Shown one piece after another: positions 61,126-64,000 of a stretch of DNA of 64,000 bases. The DNA lies in assembly GCA_030427145.1 (NCBI GenBank), contig JAUHWT010000021.1, positions 27,798 to 91,797 on the forward strand, read 5' to 3'. Position numbers and translations under genes: made by a program. Below the pieces are notes generated by a model. That model worked only from the letters and a program-made list of their open reading frames with translations. It was not told the DNA's origin and did no database searches. Each line of letters starts with the position of its first letter. Position 1 is the first letter of the stretch. This DNA is from Alphaproteobacteria bacterium. Lineage in GTDB: Bacteria > Pseudomonadota > Alphaproteobacteria > Rhodobacterales > Rhodobacteraceae.

Positions 61126-62046
61126 TCAGCCATTGAGGCGGGTCAGGGCCGCCTCAACCTGCGGAAGAGCGGCGTGGTGGGGCATGTGGCCGATGCCGTC
61201 GAGGGTTGTCAGCCGGGCGACCGGAGTTTCGCGGGCGAGTGCTTCGGAGTGAACGCTGAGCCATACGGTGTCGTCGGCGTTGCCGTGGAGGATCTCGACG
61301 GGCATGGCGAGTTCGCCGTAACGCGTCTGCATCATGGTGATCTGCTGTTTAAGCGCGGTGAGCTGGAGCGCATTGGCGCGCAGGGCCGATGGCTGCAGGA
61401 TCAGGTCGAGGCGGAGATGTTCAAGATAGCCAACGGGTACCTGCTGCGGTTCGAAGACTCCGTTTACGGTCCTTCTGGCGAAACCGTCTGTGACCAGTGC
61501 TGACGCGCTTCGGGCGGCAAACGGGCCCAGTGCGGGATTGGCCAGAAGCTCGCTGGTGAAGCCGACGCCACCGGGCCATTCGTGGCTGGGGGCGGCGAGC
61601 AGCATGAGACCGTTGACGCTGTCCGGAGCGTCGAGGGCCCAGGCAAGTGCGACCGAGCCGCCGTAGCTGTGGCCGGTGACAATGGCCCTGTCGACACCCA
61701 TGTCCGCGAGCGCCGCGCGCATAAGGGCCGCCTGCAGGGAGAGACTGGAAACACCGGTTTCTGGAGCACCGCTCAGCCCGTGGCCGGGGCGGTCGAATAC
61801 GATGACGTCGTTGGTCGCGGCGAAGCGCCCCGCGGCTTGATACGTCCAGTCGCGCAGGTTCCCGCTGGCCCCATGGATCAACACAAGAGGCGGGCCGGAG
61901 CCCAGGCGTTCGTAGTGGAGTGCAACTCCGTCGATAACAATGGTTTGGCCGCGCGAAGAGGGGGCCGGCGTCACGTCGGGGTCCCCCGCGCAGCCGGAGG
62001 CTCCGAGTATGGCGGTCCCGCCAGCAAGAAAGGCTCTGCGGTCCAT
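61126..62046 (-). CDS. Alpha/beta hydrolase with export signal
   Basis: A 306-residue protein. The N-terminus MDRRAFLAGGTAILGASGC has an RR pair and a lipobox-like ASGC, suggesting a Tat-exported lipoprotein. The hydrolase fold has the oxyanion strand LVLIHGASGNLRDW, nucleophile S127 in GHSYGG, an acid in HGNADDTV and H in GIGHMPHH. The catalytic triad is complete. The substrate is unknown; esterase or lipase activity is likely. Confidence 0.88.
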   Translation of the reverse strand: MDRRAFLAGGTAILGASGCAGDPDVTPAPSSRGQTIVIDGVALHYERLGSGPPLVLIHGASGNLRDWTYQAAGRFAATNDVIVFDRPGHGLSGAPETGVSSLSLQAALMRAALADMGVDRAIVTGHSYGGSVALAWALDAPDSVNGLMLLAAPSHEWPGGVGFTSELLANPALGPFAARSASALVTDGFARRTVNGVFEPQQVPVGYLEHLRLDLILQPSALRANALQLTALKQQITMMQTRYGELAMPVEILHGNADDTVWLSVHSEALARETPVARLTTLDGIGHMPHHAALPQVEAALTRLNG

Positions 62047-62292
62047 TTGGTCAACTCCCGGTATCCGTCGTTTCGTGAGGCGTCGTTTGTCAGTTGTGGT
62101 TCATGGAGTTTCTTTCAAGCAACCGGCCGTGACAAGTTTTCTGGCCGTTGGGAGGAAAGCAGCTTGGCGGTTCACGACGGGCCTGCTTTTCGACGTCGAT
62201 GCTGACAGGGTAAACGATTTGCCATAACGAACAGCCTGCTAATGGCTGCCTCACCGGCCATCCTTTTATCCAACGTCAGAAGTAATGGAACC

Positions 62293-63258
62293 TCAAAGCT
62301 CTTCCAGGAAACTCCTCACCCTGTCCCCGAGCAGCACATGCTGCTCTTTCATTCCGGGATAATCGTAGTGCCCGGCATCGAGAACGAAGGTCTCATGGTG
62401 GTCTGGGGGGTTGAGCGCGTTCGCTACCGTAAACTGACATGGTGGCGCGACGGCAGGATCAAAACGCGCCACCGCCACCAACATCGGCACACTGATACGC
62501 GTCGCGGCTATGGCGGCATCGAAAAACGCGAGCGATGCGCGGGCTTGCCCATGGGTTTTCAGAAATCTCTGCACGGAATTGCCGCTTCCAACGGTGGGCA
62601 GGGTCAACCACAGCGGCATGTTGCCGAACGTCGGTACAATCAGGTGTCCGCGCGTAATGCGCGGATCGTGGGGGATCGCGAGTGCACCGATACCGCCCCC
62701 AAAGCTTGTCCCGATGTAGCCGATATGGCCCTCGATCCCGGGATGAAGCTTTGTCAGGGCCGAGACCGCGAGCCACAGATCATCGACGCAGCCGCCGAGG
62801 ATGTAGCGCGTCGGGTCGCCAATCTTGTGAAGAACATGCCCGGCAGCTTCAGCGGGGATTGGCGGGCAGGCGCTGCGCGAGAGGCCCCGGGAACACGGGA
62901 AGAGTATGGCCGTGTCGTCCACCGGTATGTCGAACTCCGGCCCGCCACGGCCGCCATATCCATGACCGACCACCAGTCCCCGGGTGATCCGTCCGTGTTT
63001 GGGCCGGAGGAGCCAGCCGCAAATCCGGACACCACCGGTCGAGGTGTAGGTGATGGATTCTACGTGCCAGTTTGGATTGCTTTGCGAACTGGCGCTCAGG
63101 CGTGGGTTCGGATCGACTTCGCGGGCGGCGAGATAACGTTCACGCCAAAATGCATCGAACCCCGTTGGGGCCATCGGAGGCCTCAGCGCCAGGAGTTCGG
63201 AAAGTCCGTAGCCGTAGGTCGGATCGAAATCGAATTCATGTTCCGTCGGGATGCTCAT
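62293..63258 (-). CDS. Acetylxylan esterase-like / cephalosporin-C deacetylase-like hydrolase
   Basis: A 321-residue protein starting MSIPTEHEFDFDPTYGYGLSELLAL, with no signal peptide. Features of the AXE1 family are FDAFWRERYLAAREVDPNP, GWLLRPKHGRITRGLVVGHGYGGR and the nucleophile S185 in GYIGTSFGGG, followed by AVARFDPAVAPPCQF with the acid and DAGHYDYPG with the histidine. The triad is complete. It probably removes acetyl groups from imported xylo-oligosaccharides or another acetylated glycan, which would fit the arabinofuranosidase and glycosidases elsewhere in the window. The start is inside a longer frame that extends beyond the family. Confidence 0.88.
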   Translation of the reverse strand: MSIPTEHEFDFDPTYGYGLSELLALRPPMAPTGFDAFWRERYLAAREVDPNPRLSASSQSNPNWHVESITYTSTGGVRICGWLLRPKHGRITRGLVVGHGYGGRGGPEFDIPVDDTAILFPCSRGLSRSACPPIPAEAAGHVLHKIGDPTRYILGGCVDDLWLAVSALTKLHPGIEGHIGYIGTSFGGGIGALAIPHDPRITRGHLIVPTFGNMPLWLTLPTVGSGNSVQRFLKTHGQARASLAFFDAAIAATRISVPMLVAVARFDPAVAPPCQFTVANALNPPDHHETFVLDAGHYDYPGMKEQHVLLGDRVRSFLEEL

Positions 63259-63416
63259 GGATCTCTCTCTACGGGGAATGTGGGGGACATGAAACTGAAT
63301 GTCGGTGTTACGTCCCTGCTGTCGGTTTCGTGTACAGGAAGACAGGATCGTGACCACGACACTGGAGACAGGCGATGAAGAGAAGGACTTTCAGCAAAGT
63401 GTTTTAGATCGGGACA

Positions 63417-63839
63417 ATGGGGCTGCTGCGGGAACGCAGCGTCGCCGTTGTTGAGGCCAACAGGGATCCCGAGGCTGCGGAAAGCGTTCTGTGCCGCTGG
63501 ATCGGGCAAGCCATCGCAACTTCTGCATGCGTCCTTCAAGGCAACGGACAGCAACGCGCAGATTTGACGCAGATTGCGGCCCTGAAGAAACAGGTTGCCA
63601 GGCTCTGGACGGAGCGTGAGTTCCTGACAAGCCATTTCGGGCCGCAGCCCGCCCGTGTGCGGTGGCGAAGGGCTTTGGTACGATGCTGGCAAAGGGTATG
63701 CAGCATGGCACTCTGTGCATTGCAACGCTGCAATCTTCTGAACCCTCTGACTTGCCGCGTATTGTGGCACCTTGATACCGAGTTCTTCATCGAAACTGAT
63801 TGCCGGTTTGCCTCGGTTAAGATGTTGCTCGAACCTTAG
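63417..63839 (+). pseudogene. Probable remnant of an IS3-type transposase orfA
   Basis: A 140-codon frame whose middle reads LCRWIGQ and then LTQIAALKKQVARLWTEREFLTSHFG, resembling the C-terminal leucine zipper of IS3-family OrfA proteins. Before and after this stretch homology is lost and there is no HTH start. No terminal repeats were recognised. I interpret it as a decayed insertion sequence; a chance resemblance is possible. Confidence 0.4.
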
Positions 63840-64000
63840 CGTGTGAAAGTGGCGGCGACTTACGCCGTACTATTTAAAGCGGTTTGCGTTTGATCTGAAT
63901 CGAATTGGGATTCACAAGCCCGCCTTCGTCTGATTCACTTCTGTTTGGAGGTGGATCATGGGCAAACCTTACTCTTTGGACCTTCGGGAACGGATTTGCG
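63840..64000 (+). mobile_element. Left end of an IS630-family insertion sequence
   Basis: The window ends in an IS630-type element. Upstream of the transposase is TGAATC and GATTCA flanking a seven-base spacer (63896-63914). The terminal repeat should lie near 63865-63895 but cannot be defined without the other end. Confidence 0.6.
63958..64000 (+). CDS. IS630-family transposase (first 14 codons)
   Basis: MGKPYSLDLRERIC is the standard N-terminus of IS630-family transposases of the winged-helix type, preceded by TTTGGAGG at 63945-63952. Only the first 14 codons are inside the window. Confidence 0.75.
   Translation, partial: MGKPYSLDLRERIC

Overview
The window is GC-rich DNA from an alphaproteobacterium, most likely a member of the Rhodobacterales. 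The main evidence is a complete repABC replication and partition module (repA-repB-repC read on the minus strand, 21671 down to 18077). It has two copies of a palindrome matching the repABC parS consensus just past repC, and a candidate antisense RNA between repB and repC. The window is therefore probably the origin region of a megaplasmid or chromid, and its cargo is mainly sugar catabolism.

Layout. 1-2240: 5' part of a DEAD-box RNA helicase, a cold-shock protein, a truncated cupin and a methyltransferase. 2549-6367: an integrase module of one small HTH protein and two overlapping tyrosine recombinases. 6878-13656 (minus): arabino-oligosaccharide uptake locus (GH51 arabinofuranosidase, ABC importer, ArsR-type regulator). 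13781-17626: LysR regulator divergent from an MFS exporter, a 33-residue leader ORF, an aldo/keto reductase and a DJ-1/PfpI protein. 18019-21671: repABC. 22249-27621: redox and detoxification genes (isochorismatase-like hydrolase, YHS protein, azoreductase, quinone oxidoreductase, AraC regulator, short-chain dehydrogenase). 27846-34048: second sugar ABC locus with a GntR regulator and a TIM-barrel glycosidase. 34347-36995: two-subunit molybdenum hydroxylase. 37186-50251: LacI-controlled locus with an oligopeptide-type ABC importer, a GHL6-type protein, a GH42 beta-galactosidase, a hydroxypyruvate isomerase-like protein and a tartronate semialdehyde reductase-like protein. 50815-56743: an unusual secretion locus. 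57000-58541: a Fic protein. 59005-60833: a DrrAB-type ABC exporter. 61126-63258: two alpha/beta hydrolases. 63417-64000: insertion-sequence debris and the start of an IS630-family element.

How the parts fit. Each of the three sugar loci pairs its own regulator and importer with intracellular glycosidases, which suggests import of plant or algal oligosaccharides and hydrolysis inside the cell. In all three loci the binding-protein gene is followed by an inverted repeat before the next gene, which probably sets binding-protein mRNA above permease mRNA.

Most unusual region. At 50815-56743 a protein built almost entirely of 14-residue YadA-head-like repeats, with no signal peptide and no outer-membrane anchor, is encoded directly upstream of a type I secretion ABC transporter and a membrane fusion protein. 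A fourth gene has an unrecognised C-terminal domain. The transporter ATPase has glutamine in place of the Walker B catalytic glutamate and a degenerate signature motif. This looks like an anchorless, type-I-secreted relative of trimeric autotransporter adhesins. All functional statements are from motif reading; no database search was run.
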